DNA of 64,000 nt from Streptomyces viridiviolaceus. GTDB lineage: Bacteria > Actinomycetota > Actinomycetes > Streptomycetales > Streptomycetaceae. Shown piece after piece: positions 26,492 to 34,958 of the stretch. The notes beneath the pieces were generated by a model. That model did no database searches, was not told where the DNA came from, and worked only from the letters and a program-made list of their open reading frames with translations. Location: contig NZ_BMWA01000038.1 in NCBI RefSeq assembly GCF_014650995.1, positions 1 to 64,000 of the forward strand, given 5' to 3'. How positions within the stretch are numbered: the stretch's first letter is position 1; each line of letters opens with the position of its first letter. The translations under genes and the position numbers were made by a program.

Positions 26492-26833
26492 TCAGGCCTG
26501 TGCCTCCAGGCGAGGTGTCATCGCCTCGAAGAGCAGTCCCAGCCGCTCGGGGTGGAGAGCCTCGCTGATCACCATGGCCGGCGTGTTGAAGCGCTCGGCC
26601 AGGGCGTCGACCGACTTCTGCAGGTCGTCGGTCTCAAGTTCGTAGATCGCGAGGTAACGCCACGGGTAGGGCGACTCGGCGCGCTGTGCGTCGGCCAGCT
26701 TGAAGCGCTGTGCGGCGACGAAGCCCGGCACCTTCAGTGCGTCATGCACATGTGTGTTCGTGTACCAGTCGTTGAATTCGTCCTCCTTTCCGTCGACGGG
26801 GTTGGTCAGGACGACGTAGGTGTATTTCGGCAT
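26492..26833 (-). CDS. Small DUF4286-like ferredoxin-fold protein
   Basis: 113-residue single-domain protein with the pattern YVVLTNPVDGKEDEFNDWY, NTHVHDALKVPGFVAAQRF and YLAIYELETDDL, matching the dimeric alpha/beta-barrel DUF4286/EthD-like group found beside steroid and terpenoid degradation genes. The paired His residues in the NTHVH segment may bind ligand. There is no signal peptide. It starts at ATG 26833 behind GGGAAG and is 90 nt upstream of the aldehyde dehydrogenase stop codon, with the aldehyde dehydrogenase transcribed toward it, so co-transcription is likely. Enzymatic role unknown. Confidence 0.75.
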   Translation of the reverse strand: MPKYTYVVLTNPVDGKEDEFNDWYTNTHVHDALKVPGFVAAQRFKLADAQRAESPYPWRYLAIYELETDDLQKSVDALAERFNTPAMVISEALHPERLGLLFEAMTPRLEAQA

Positions 26834-26924
26834 CGCTTCTTCCCTCCACGGGGGTCTCTAGCATGGAAAAAACGGCATTCGACGGCTATGGGTGCCCGGC
26901 GGCATGCCGAGCACCCACACCCGC

Positions 26925-28475
26925 TCAGGCGCTGGGGGGCGTGCCGAGGACCAGCCCGTAGGCGCGTCGGTCGACCCGGCCGGAGAGGTCGACGGTCACG
27001 GCCTTCTGCTCGGTGAACTCATCGAGGGCGTCGGGCCCGAGTTCACGGCCGTTTCCGCTCTGCTTGAAGCCGCCGAAGGGCAGGTTCGCGGAGATGTTGT
27101 GCCAGTCGTTGATCCATACGCTGCCGGCCTGCAGCTGCTTGGCCACCTCCAGCGCACGGGGCACGTCCTGGCTCCACACGCCGGCGGACAGCCCGTACTC
27201 CGTGTCGTTGGCGATCTCGATCGCCTCGTCGACGGAGTCGTAGCGCAGTACCGACAGCACCGGGCCGAAGATCTCCTCGCGCGCGATGCACATGTCGTTG
27301 CGGACGTCGGTGAACACCGTCGGCTCGACCCAGTAGCCCTTCTCGAAGCCCGGACCGCTGGGGACGCCGCCGCCGTGGACGAGCGTGGCCCCTTCCTGCT
27401 GACCGAGCTCGATGTAGCCGAGGATGCGCTTGTGCTGGTCGGGACCCATGACGGGACCGATGTCGGTGGCCGGGTCGAGGGGGTTGCCGATCTTGAGGGT
27501 CTTCAGGCGCTCGACCAGTCGCCGTACGAACTCGTCGTGCAGGGACGACGGCAGCAGGAGCCGGGTACCGGACTCGCACGCCTGGCCGGCGTGCAGCAGG
27601 AACGCGTAGGCGGCGCCGTCGACTGCCGCGTCGAGGTCGGCGTCTTCGAGGACGATGTTGGGACCCTTGCCGCCCAGCTCCAGGGTCACCTGCTTGATGG
27701 TGTCCGCGGCGTTGCGCATCACCTCACGGCCGACCGCGGTGGAGCCGGTGAACGACACCTTCCGCACATCGGGGTGCGCGACGAGATGGGCACCGACCGT
27801 CTCACCATCACCGGTGATCACGTTGAAGGTGCCGTCGGGCACGCCGGCGTCGCGCAGCATCTGAGCGACTTCGAGTGCTGCGATCGGCGTCTTCTCGTCG
27901 ACCTTGACGACCACGCTGTTACCGGCGGCCAGCGCCGGGATCGCCTTCCACACGGTCAGCACCAGGGGGAAGTTCCACGGGACGATACCGACGCAGACAC
28001 CGAGCGGTTCGCGGCGGACGAGGCCGGCGCTCAGCACCTGCCCGGCCACCGGGCCGGGGCGCTCCCACTCGTAGCGGCGGGTCAGATCGGCGTAGTGCTG
28101 CATGTGCAGCAGGGGGAAGCCGACACAGATCGCCTGGGACAGACGCAGGGGGAATCCGCATTCACGGGAGCCGATCTCGGTGAACTCGTCCATGCGGCTG
28201 GTGAGCGCGGCGATCACACGGTCGATCACGGCGGCCCGCTCGAGCGGTGGGGTGTTGCGCCATTCGCCACTCTCGAAGGCGCGCTTCGCCGCCGCGACCG
28301 CGGCGTCCGCGTGGCTGGTGCCTCCCTTGGCGGCGGTGGCGACCAGTTCCTCCGTGGCCGGGTTGATCACGTCGTACTGTTCATCGGTGTCCACCCATTC
28401 GCCCCCGATGAACATGCGGTAATGCGGAATGCCCTGCCGGTCCGTAGCAGGACCCTCGGCGTGAGTCGCCACCAT
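26925..28475 (-). CDS. Aldehyde dehydrogenase
   Basis: 516-residue aldehyde dehydrogenase: NPATEELVATAAKGG start, GIVPWNFPLVLTVWK, the FTGSTAVGREV NAD site, the Glu in LELGGKGPNIV, the Cys in HAGQACESGTRLLL, and the EEIFGPVLSVLRY end. Family substrates include betaine, phenylacetaldehyde and vanillin-like aldehydes; nothing here fixes which. ATG 28475 follows AAGGAG. It is divergent from the GAF-Fis regulator at 28924, and two TGTCCA palindromes lie between them. Its promoter (TAACGT -10 at 28536-28531, start about 49 nt downstream) has the same box and spacing as that of the condensation-protein operon. Confidence 0.93.
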   Translation of the reverse strand: MVATHAEGPATDRQGIPHYRMFIGGEWVDTDEQYDVINPATEELVATAAKGGTSHADAAVAAAKRAFESGEWRNTPPLERAAVIDRVIAALTSRMDEFTEIGSRECGFPLRLSQAICVGFPLLHMQHYADLTRRYEWERPGPVAGQVLSAGLVRREPLGVCVGIVPWNFPLVLTVWKAIPALAAGNSVVVKVDEKTPIAALEVAQMLRDAGVPDGTFNVITGDGETVGAHLVAHPDVRKVSFTGSTAVGREVMRNAADTIKQVTLELGGKGPNIVLEDADLDAAVDGAAYAFLLHAGQACESGTRLLLPSSLHDEFVRRLVERLKTLKIGNPLDPATDIGPVMGPDQHKRILGYIELGQQEGATLVHGGGVPSGPGFEKGYWVEPTVFTDVRNDMCIAREEIFGPVLSVLRYDSVDEAIEIANDTEYGLSAGVWSQDVPRALEVAKQLQAGSVWINDWHNISANLPFGGFKQSGNGRELGPDALDEFTEQKAVTVDLSGRVDRRAYGLVLGTPPSA

Positions 28476-28557
28476 CCACTCCTTGCATCGCTCGGTCGTG
28501 CCGCCGGACCTCTTCGGCGGCCACGGCCCCACGTTAGGAAGGCATCCGACGCGAGCG

Positions 28558-28575
28558 TGTCCAGATATTTGGACA
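28558..28575 (-). promoter_or_regulatory. Operator TGTCCA-N6-TGGACA, ALDH-proximal
   Basis: 18-bp inverted repeat. On the minus strand, TGGACA is followed after exactly 15 nt by CCTTCCTAACG (28542-28532), identical spacing to the copy at 44677. It is the likely GAF-Fis regulator site for the aldehyde dehydrogenase. Confidence 0.7.
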
Positions 28576-28629
28576 CTCCACGCAGGGCGGTGCTTCACGT
28601 CGTCCGGATCTGCGCGCGGCGGAACGGAG

Positions 28630-28647
28630 TGTCCAACTTCTTGGACA
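28630..28647 (+). promoter_or_regulatory. Operator TGTCCAA-N4-TTGGACA, regulator-proximal
   Basis: Perfect 7-4-7 inverted repeat centred 72 bp from the neighbouring palindrome, about seven helical turns, on the side of the divergent GAF-Fis regulator gene. Suggests cooperative binding and autoregulation. Confidence 0.7.
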
Positions 28648-28923
28648 CTTCCATGTCCCGGTCTTCCCCGCTCCGAACGAGCCGGATCAAATGATTCGAC
28701 GGGGCGTGAAGCCTGCGGATGCGGCGACGTGGAGCGCCGGAGCAGCTTCTGACCTCCTCTCATTTCAAGGGTGTCATATGGTTTTTCCAGCTTGTTCGGT
28801 GCAGATTTCGCCCTGGCCCCCGCTCCTGGCTGTTCGCGGTGGACCGAGGAGACGAGATCAGAGGCACGGGTGGGGTGCCGTGAGCCGGCGACCGGCGCGT
28901 CCGGCGAGAAGGGATGGCCTCGC

Positions 28924-30531
28924 GTGAGCAGCACTTACCAGGATCTTCGTGTCGGGCGGGCGCGGCCTGAGATCGAGTCCTCGTGGACCCGCTCGCGCCT
29001 GAGCGGCCTGCGTGAAGACGGCACTCCGGCTCTCAGGCAAGGGCCGGTCGCCGGCGAAGGTGCCCTGGCCCGTGCAGCCGCACCGGTACTGGAACGCGCG
29101 CAGGCGGAACTCGACGGCACCCAGTTCGCACTGGTACTCGCCGACCGCGAGGCACGCATCGTCGACATCCGGTGCTCGGACAAGTCGTTCCGGAGGGCCC
29201 TGGCCACCCTCGGTGTCGTCCCGGGCGTTCGGCTCGGGGAGGACCAGGTGGGAACCAACGCGGTCGGTACTCCCCTCGAGACCCGGCAGGGCCTGCTGGT
29301 GCGCGGGGCCGAACACTTCATGACGGCGTTCCACACCTTCGCCTGCTATGGCCATCCGATCATCCATCCGATCACTCGGCGGCTCGAGGGCGTCGTCAAC
29401 ATCGGTGGCCTCACGGGCGCGGAACACCCGTTGTTCGCGCCCCTGGTGCGGCGCATCGTCCGGGACATCGAGGACCGGCTACAGCTGGACTCGACCCGGA
29501 CCCAGCGACGTCTCCTGGCGGCGTTCCAGGCGGCCGTGCGCTCCTCTCGACGGGCGGTCATGGTGATGGGGCAGGGCGTCGTACTGGCCACGCCGTCCGC
29601 GCTGGCGCTGCTGGAACCCGCGGATCACGCGGCCGTCCAGGCGTGTGCGGAGGATACGCGCGCCGATGGTGAGGTGAATCATCGACTGATCCTGGCCGAC
29701 GGCCGGACGGTCGGGCTGAGGTGTACGCCGGTCGACGGCGCGGAAGGGGTGCTGGTCGACATCGTTCCGGAGCGGCTCGGCCGCCGTGGGACGGACGCCG
29801 TGGACCATGCGACCGGTTGGCCGCTGCTGGTCGTGGGCGAGCCCGGAAGCGGCCGCACCACTGAGGCGAGGCGGGCAGCCGGGTCCGATGCTGCCACCCT
29901 CGACGCGACGGATGCCGTGTGGCAGGGCGAGCGGGACTGGGCCAAGGGCATGGCAGCGCTGCTGGAGGACGACGGGCCCCCGGTGATCATCGAGAACGTG
30001 CAGCTGCTGACCGAACAGGTAACGGCGCTGACGGCCCGGTGTGTCCGCTCCGCACGGCGCAGAACGGTGCTGACCTCGACGCCCGGCGAACATCTCGACG
30101 GAGTGCACGCACCGCTGGCGGCACTGTGCAACGCACGTCGCGACCTGGTCCCCCTCCGCCGCCGCCGACACGAGATTCCTCGCCTGGCGCAGAGCATGCT
30201 GGCCGATGCGGTGGGTCCCGGAGGTGCCAAACTCTCCGCCGACTGCTTGCGTGTGCTGGCCGCGCAGTCGTGGCCCGGCAACCTCGCCGAGCTGCGGCGC
30301 GTGGTCCAGTTCCTGGCCGGAAGACGCTCGGTGGGTGACATCATCCCTTCGGACCTGCCCGCGTCGCACCGCGGTGTACCGGCTCCGGCCTCGCCGCTCC
30401 GCCAGGCCGAGCGCGAGATCATCATCGCTGCGATCGACGCCGCGGGCGGGAACAGGCTGCAGGCGGCACGTGCGCTGGGCGTGAGCCGGTCGACGCTCTA
30501 CAACCGCATGCGTGCCTTGCACATCCACTGA
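28924..30531 (+). CDS. GAF-Fis transcriptional regulator (AcoR-like, no sigma-54 motif)
   Basis: 535-residue regulator. The N-terminus has the conserved PEIESSWTRSRLSGL of AcoR-like proteins, then a GAF sensor (ALVLADREARIVDI to GHPIIHPITRRLEGVVNIGG), a reduced P-loop domain (GEPGSGRTTEARR), and a C-terminal Fis-type helix-turn-helix (AARALGVSRSTLYNRMRAL). The GAFTGA sigma-54 contact motif is absent, as in several actinobacterial proteins of this kind, so it should work with another sigma factor. The GTG at 28924 follows GAAGGGATGG. It is divergent from the aldehyde dehydrogenase with two TGTCCA palindromes between. A close paralogue is encoded at 44988. Confidence 0.9.
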   Translation: MSSTYQDLRVGRARPEIESSWTRSRLSGLREDGTPALRQGPVAGEGALARAAAPVLERAQAELDGTQFALVLADREARIVDIRCSDKSFRRALATLGVVPGVRLGEDQVGTNAVGTPLETRQGLLVRGAEHFMTAFHTFACYGHPIIHPITRRLEGVVNIGGLTGAEHPLFAPLVRRIVRDIEDRLQLDSTRTQRRLLAAFQAAVRSSRRAVMVMGQGVVLATPSALALLEPADHAAVQACAEDTRADGEVNHRLILADGRTVGLRCTPVDGAEGVLVDIVPERLGRRGTDAVDHATGWPLLVVGEPGSGRTTEARRAAGSDAATLDATDAVWQGERDWAKGMAALLEDDGPPVIIENVQLLTEQVTALTARCVRSARRRTVLTSTPGEHLDGVHAPLAALCNARRDLVPLRRRRHEIPRLAQSMLADAVGPGGAKLSADCLRVLAAQSWPGNLAELRRVVQFLAGRRSVGDIIPSDLPASHRGVPAPASPLRQAEREIIIAAIDAAGGNRLQAARALGVSRSTLYNRMRALHIH

Positions 30532-30590
30532 TCCCGGGACCGGCCCGTGCCGGGATGTGAGGCATTGCCTGTCGGTGGCAGTGGTGAGGT

Positions 30591-31274
30591 TCAGTCGGTG
30601 GGTTGGTCTTGCCAGAGGCCGCGTGCTTCGAGGGTTTCGATGAGGTGGTCGGCGCTTTCGAGGATGTGTTGTTCCATGAGGGAGCGGGCCATGCGTGTGC
30701 TGCGTCTGCGTAGGGCTTCGAGGATGAGGGGGTGTTCTTCGCGGGTGGCGGATGCCCGGCCTTCGATGCTGATGTAGAAGCGGTTGGGGAGGTGTTTGAC
30801 GACGGAGCGGAGGAGCAGGGCGAGGCGGTGGGAGTCGGCGGCGAGGTTGATCTGGCGGTGGAAGGCGTGGCCGTATTCGACCATGCCGTCCTCGTCGCCG
30901 GCTTCGATGGCTTCTTCTTGTTGTTTGACGATGGTTTCGAGTCCGTCGAGTTGTTCTGTGGTGATTTTCTTGGCGGCGCGGGCGGCGAGTTCGCCGCCGA
31001 GTTGGGCCTGGACCCAGAACAGGTCGCGGACGTCCTGGGGGGTGAAGGGGGTGACGACGAAGCCGCGGCGGGGGACGAGTTCGATGAATCCCTCGCTGCT
31101 CAGGGAGAGGAGTCCTTCGCGGACGGGGGTGTTGCTGACGCCGACGGCTTCGGCGATGGGTTCCATGCGCAGGAAGTCGCCGGGCCGGACTTCGCCGGAG
31201 ATGATGAGCTCGCGGACGTAGCTCGCCACCTCTTCGGAGAGCTGCTGCCGCTTGGAGTCGCGGTCACGTGCCAT
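30591..31274 (-). CDS. GntR/FCD transcriptional regulator, copy A
   Basis: 227-residue FadR-subfamily GntR regulator. Winged helix-turn-helix in residues 8-75 (EEVASYVRELIISGEVRPGD, GVSNTPVREGLLSLSSEGF, VPRRGFVV) and an all-helical FCD effector domain with likely metal ligands in HAFHRQINLAAD and late His residues (MEQHILESADH). The protein is identical to the one encoded at 34959 and resembles those at 47434 and 63172. It is divergent from the aldehyde dehydrogenase, with AT-rich elements at 31313 and 31430. Its gene shows no damage. It probably represses genes carrying the AT-rich elements until an acid or CoA ester binds. Confidence 0.93.
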   Translation of the reverse strand: MARDRDSKRQQLSEEVASYVRELIISGEVRPGDFLRMEPIAEAVGVSNTPVREGLLSLSSEGFIELVPRRGFVVTPFTPQDVRDLFWVQAQLGGELAARAAKKITTEQLDGLETIVKQQEEAIEAGDEDGMVEYGHAFHRQINLAADSHRLALLLRSVVKHLPNRFYISIEGRASATREEHPLILEALRRRSTRMARSLMEQHILESADHLIETLEARGLWQDQPTD

Positions 31275-31312
31275 GAATACCTGCCTCGCTCACCCGGCCG
31301 ACCTGCAGAAAC

Positions 31313-31329
31313 AGAAAGCATCATATAGC
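31313..31329 (-). promoter_or_regulatory. AT-rich element, promoter of GntR copy A
   Basis: Minus strand reads GCTATATGATGCTTTC, with TATGAT (31325-31320) as the probable -10. The same bases occur in copy B, and the TATGATGC/ATGCTT core recurs in promoters at 54448 and 63903. Confidence 0.5.
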
Positions 31330-31429
31330 TTCATCGGTTCGGACGGGCCCGAGCGGTCGGTGTGCAAGCAACCTGTTGGATCCGACGCAGCCATTTCCGC
31401 GCTGACTCGCGCGCGGTAGCGGAACACTC

Positions 31430-31460
31430 TTGACCTCAAATATATCTCACATAATGTTTG
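31430..31460 (+). promoter_or_regulatory. ALDH promoter with AT-rich element in spacer
   Basis: TTGACC (31430-31435), 16-nt spacer containing AAATATATCTCACA, then TAATGT (31452-31457). Differs at few positions from the promoter at 54448 over about 30 bp. Confidence 0.65.
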
Positions 31461-31509
31461 AAGTGCCCCGAGCGGGTCGGGGGTGCGTGCAACGACGCAG
31501 GCGGGAGAG

Positions 31510-32997
31510 ATGGCAGTGACAGTCCGTAGCGTGAAGCCGGTCGACGGCTCGTTGATCGAGCCGGGACGGATGCTGATAGACGGATCATGGGTGCCGGCAC
31601 GGTCCGATGAGACGTTCTCCGCGGTGGATCCCGGTACGGGGGAAGTGACCACGGAGATCCCCGCAGGAGGCACGGAAGACGTCGATTCCGCTGTGCGGGC
31701 TGCCCGGCGGGCATTCGACGACGAGCGCTGGTCGCGGTTGTCCGGTGCGCAGCGGGCCGTGGTGCTCTGGCGTGTCTCCGACCTGCTGGAGACCCACGCC
31801 GAGGAGCTGTCCCGGCTGGAGAGCCTGGACGTGGGGATGCCGGTGACGCAGGCACGGGCGATGCTGGGCGAGGCGATCAACCAGTTCCGGTACTACGCCG
31901 GCTGGGCAGACAAGATCCACGGCCGCAGCATGGAGATCGGGCCGGCCGAGCGCCGCCTGCAGGGCTACACGGTAAAGGAACCGATCGGCGTCGTCGGCAT
32001 GATCGTGCCGTGGAACGCGCCGATGATCGCGGTTTCCCAGAAGCTGGCGCCTGCGCTGGCCGCGGGTTGTCCGTGTGTGCTGAAGCCCTCGGAGGAAGCT
32101 TCTCTCACGGCGCTGGCCATCGGCCGGATCCTGCTCGAGGCAGGGGTGCCCGACGGCGTGGTCAACGTGGTGACCGGGTACGCGCCGGTGGGGGCGGCTC
32201 TGGCCGCGCACGGCGGGGTGGACAAGCTGAGCTTCACCGGCTCCACCCAAGTGGGCCGACTGATCGTCGAGGCGGCCGCAGGCAACCTGAAGAAGGTCTC
32301 CCTCGAACTGGGCGGCAAGTCGCCGGTGATCGTGCTGCCGGACGCGGACCTGGCCCAGGTGATTCCGGGAGTGGCCACCGGCATCTTCTGGAACACCGGC
32401 CAGATCTGCACCTCGGGAACGCGGCTGTTCGTCCACCGGGACGTCTTCGACGAGGTCGTCCACGGAGTGGCGGAGTACGGCCGGTCACTCAAGGTCGGCT
32501 ACGGCACCGAACCGGATGTGGATCTCGGCCCGCTCATTTCCCAGCGGCAGTTGGACCGGGTCACCCGGTACGTGGAGGACGGGATCGCCGCCGGAGCGCG
32601 GGTCGTCAGTGGAGGGAACCGTATCGGGGACAAGGGCTACTTCTTCCAGCCCACGGTCCTGGCCGATGTCGACCAGTCCATGCGCGTCGTCCGTGAGGAG
32701 ATCTTCGGGCCGGTGCTGGGGGCCATGTCGTTCACCGACGTGGACGACGCCGTGACGGCGGCCAACGACACTGAATACGGCCTTGCCGGAAGCGTGTGGA
32801 CCCGTGACGTCTCGCGGGCCCACACCATCGCGCGAAGGCTGCGTGCCGGCCGGATCGGGATCAACGTGCACCGCGCGGGCGGCGTCCAGATGCCCGTCGG
32901 CGGTTACAAGCAGTCCGGGTGGGGCCGCGAGAACGGCCCCGAGGGCCTCGACGAGTACCTCGAGACCAAGTCGGTGGTGTCTCTGCTGGATCGCTGA
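31510..32997 (+). CDS. Aldehyde dehydrogenase
   Basis: 495-residue aldehyde dehydrogenase: MIVPWNAPMIAVSQK, FTGSTQVGRLIVEA, the Glu in LELGGKSPVIVLP, the Cys in NTGQICTSGTRLFV, and EEIFGPVLGAMSF. Start uncertain: ATG 31510 follows GGGAGAG very closely, and GTG 31516 has better spacing. It is divergent from GntR copy A; the shared region carries an AT-rich element on each side. So it is the most direct candidate target of that regulator. A long hairpin lies just after its stop codon. Confidence 0.92.
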   Translation: MAVTVRSVKPVDGSLIEPGRMLIDGSWVPARSDETFSAVDPGTGEVTTEIPAGGTEDVDSAVRAARRAFDDERWSRLSGAQRAVVLWRVSDLLETHAEELSRLESLDVGMPVTQARAMLGEAINQFRYYAGWADKIHGRSMEIGPAERRLQGYTVKEPIGVVGMIVPWNAPMIAVSQKLAPALAAGCPCVLKPSEEASLTALAIGRILLEAGVPDGVVNVVTGYAPVGAALAAHGGVDKLSFTGSTQVGRLIVEAAAGNLKKVSLELGGKSPVIVLPDADLAQVIPGVATGIFWNTGQICTSGTRLFVHRDVFDEVVHGVAEYGRSLKVGYGTEPDVDLGPLISQRQLDRVTRYVEDGIAAGARVVSGGNRIGDKGYFFQPTVLADVDQSMRVVREEIFGPVLGAMSFTDVDDAVTAANDTEYGLAGSVWTRDVSRAHTIARRLRAGRIGINVHRAGGVQMPVGGYKQSGWGRENGPEGLDEYLETKSVVSLLDR

Positions 32998-33031
32998 GAG
33001 GATCAGGCGGCCGGTCACGGCCGGGTAGTGT

Positions 33032-33087
33032 CGGACATGCAGATGGCTCGTGCGGGAAACGGACCGCACGAGCCATCTGCATGTCCG
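33032..33087 (+). terminator. 24-bp perfect hairpin after ALDH
   Basis: Stem 33032-33055 with 33064-33087, 8-nt loop. Unusually long and perfect for an intergenic terminator. It contains CGGACATG/CATGTCCG ends that partly resemble the TGTCCA operators. Confidence 0.75.
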
Positions 33088-33198
33088 GGCGGCAGCCCGA
33101 CGTGAAGTTCAATAGCGAATTGAATAACCGGCGGGCGTAGCGTACTTCTCTTGCCGCTTGCCGTGAATACGTTGTTTGTCCGGCGAGGCGGAATTTAG

Positions 33199-33216
33199 TG
33201 TCCAGCTTCTTGTACA
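33199..33216 (+). promoter_or_regulatory. Imperfect TGTCCA operator upstream of beta-propeller gene
   Basis: TGTCCAGCTTCTTGTACA has one mismatch in the right arm relative to TGTCCA-N6-TGGACA and lies 95 nt before the ORF. Weak compared with the four full copies. Confidence 0.35.
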
Positions 33217-33310
33217 TGCTCGCCCAAGGCCCTACCGCAGCACGTCGGTGCCTTTCTTAATTGGGGAAGCCGCCGAAATGGTTCGGAGGCACGACTCAGC
33301 AGAGGTGGAA

Positions 33311-34843
33311 ATGACTGCGAGTTCATCCAGCATGGGTATTGCCGACAGTCGGGACTTTGGGATGCCGGCGGGCCGCAGAACGAGGAAGGCGTTCCGCCGC
33401 TCACGGCGCGTCGCGATAGGCGTGTCGAGCGTGGTGGCGCTGGCGGCCACCGGGCTGCTGGCTCCGTCCGCCGTGGCCACGTCGTCGTCCGGCACCTCGG
33501 CCTTGTCGTCCGCCGCCGGTGCACCGGGCCGATACATGCTCGTCGGGGGCACGGGCACGGGGCACGTGAGCGTGTTCGGCGTCGCCCGCGACGGTTCGCT
33601 GACGAAGGCCGGCTCGCCGACCGCCGCGGATGCCGGCTTCTCCATCGTCGTCACCCCCGACGGCAAGAAGGCGTACATCGGCAGCCTGTCGAAGAAGACG
33701 ATCAAGGGTTACTCGATCGGAGCCGACGGCACCCTGACCGCCATCCCCGGCGCCGTCGCCCAGTACGACGCGGCCGTGATCGGCCTGGCTTTCTCCCCTG
33801 ACGGTACGAAGCTCCTGGCCACGGTCGGCGGCAAGGAGAGCGGCACGATCCGCGCCCTCTCCGTGTCCTCGACGGGTACTCTCACCCCGCTCGGTGCGCC
33901 GCTCACGATCCCCGGGACGAGCTACCTGACCCAGCCCGTGGTCACCCCCAACGGCCGTTACGTCTTCGCGAGCAGCTTCTCGGCGAGCACCGTGACCGCC
34001 TACGCGATCGGCCCGAGCGGCCTGACCCAGGTCGGTCAGTCGCTCGACGCCGGCAAGGGACCGGCCATCCCCGGCATCACGCCCGACGGCCGCTTCCTGT
34101 ACCTCACCAACGAGCAGGGCAACACCATCACCGGGTTCGCGGTCGGGACGGACGGCTCACTGACGCCGACCCCGGGCTCCCCCTATGCGACCGGTGGCCT
34201 GCCGCACGGCATCGCGGTGACCCCGGACTCCAAGCGGCTGTACTTCCCCGAGGCCGGCAACGGCAAGATCAACGGGTTCCAGATCGCCGCCGACGGTGAG
34301 CTGACCCCGCTGGCGAACCTGCCCGTCGCCGCCCCGGCCAACACCATGCCGGGTCTGGTCCTGCTCAGTCCCGACACCAAGAAGCTGTTCGTCGTCGACG
34401 TCCTGGCCACCAGCCTGACCTCGAAGGTGCACAGCTACAACATCGCGACGGACGGCGGCCTCGCTCCGACCGGCCTGCCCTCGACGGACACCGGCGTTCT
34501 GTTCTCGGACGGCCCGAACACCGTGATGACCCCGAACCAGGGGCCGACGGCCCAGGTGCGGACCGTCCACAGCAGCGGCACGACGGGCGTCTTCTCCGCG
34601 TCCGGATCCGCTGACTCGGACGGCTCGGTCGTCAAGTACCGATGGAACTTCGGCGACGGCACCACCGCGACGACCACCACCCCGGAGGTCACCCACACCT
34701 TCGGATCGACCGGCACCCGGACCGTCAGCGTGACCGTCGTCGACGACGAGGGCTGTTCGACCACCCGGGTCTTCACCGGTCAGGTCGTGACCTGCAACGG
34801 CGGCACGAAGGCCCGATCCGCGACCCAGGTCACTTTCCAGTGA
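33311..34843 (+). CDS. Secreted beta-propeller (lactonase-like) protein with PKD domain
   Basis: 510-residue exported protein. Arg-rich N-terminus (RRTRKAFRRSRR) and hydrophobic AIGVSSVVALAATGLL ending in an AVA cleavage site. Then repeated YVTN/lactonase-type blades, each with a VTPDGK/VTPNGRYVF/ITPDGRFLYLT motif, through about residue 410. A C-terminal PKD domain follows (SADSDGSVVKYRWNFGDGT, TRTVSVTVVD). Such proteins hydrolyse sugar lactones or bind surfaces. The ATG at 33311 is preceded by AGAGGTGG. It is enclosed with the aldehyde dehydrogenase between the two identical GntR copies. An 18-bp hairpin ends the unit. Confidence 0.85.
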   Translation: MTASSSSMGIADSRDFGMPAGRRTRKAFRRSRRVAIGVSSVVALAATGLLAPSAVATSSSGTSALSSAAGAPGRYMLVGGTGTGHVSVFGVARDGSLTKAGSPTAADAGFSIVVTPDGKKAYIGSLSKKTIKGYSIGADGTLTAIPGAVAQYDAAVIGLAFSPDGTKLLATVGGKESGTIRALSVSSTGTLTPLGAPLTIPGTSYLTQPVVTPNGRYVFASSFSASTVTAYAIGPSGLTQVGQSLDAGKGPAIPGITPDGRFLYLTNEQGNTITGFAVGTDGSLTPTPGSPYATGGLPHGIAVTPDSKRLYFPEAGNGKINGFQIAADGELTPLANLPVAAPANTMPGLVLLSPDTKKLFVVDVLATSLTSKVHSYNIATDGGLAPTGLPSTDTGVLFSDGPNTVMTPNQGPTAQVRTVHSSGTTGVFSASGSADSDGSVVKYRWNFGDGTTATTTTPEVTHTFGSTGTRTVSVTVVDDEGCSTTRVFTGQVVTCNGGTKARSATQVTFQ

Positions 34844-34896
34844 GGGCAAGTGGCTCCCGGCGTCGGGCGTCACACCACCCCTGCGTCTGACGCGAC

Positions 34897-34939
34897 AGCC
34901 CTGTTCCCCCCGCCCGACCCAGGCGGGGGGAACAGGGCT
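34897..34939. terminator. 18-bp hairpin between convergent genes
   Basis: Perfect stem 34897-34914 with 34922-34939, 7-nt loop, between the beta-propeller gene and GntR copy B. Confidence 0.8.
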
Positions 34940-34958
34940 TCTGGGCGTGTCCCGGCGG

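Larger units (their letters stand above)
30591..31329. repeat. 739-bp direct repeat, copy A (GntR gene plus promoter)
   Basis: Appears identical to 34959-35697, offset 4368 bp. Identity runs from the stop codon of the GntR gene to the last base of its promoter AT element (CATATAGC), and flanks differ on both sides. All reading frames agree between the copies, implying base-for-base identity and a recent event. Confidence 0.9.

Noticed and set aside
28924..30531. Sigma-54 activator interpretation of the GAF-Fis regulators
   Set aside because: Fis helix and P-loop are present, but no GAFTGA motif was found in either protein, and target promoters show TAACGT-type -10 boxes rather than -24/-12 GG/GC elements.
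33311..34843. Cargo of a composite transposon bracketed by the two GntR repeats
   Set aside because: The repeats contain no transposase or terminal inverted repeats, and no target duplication is visible at their outer edges.
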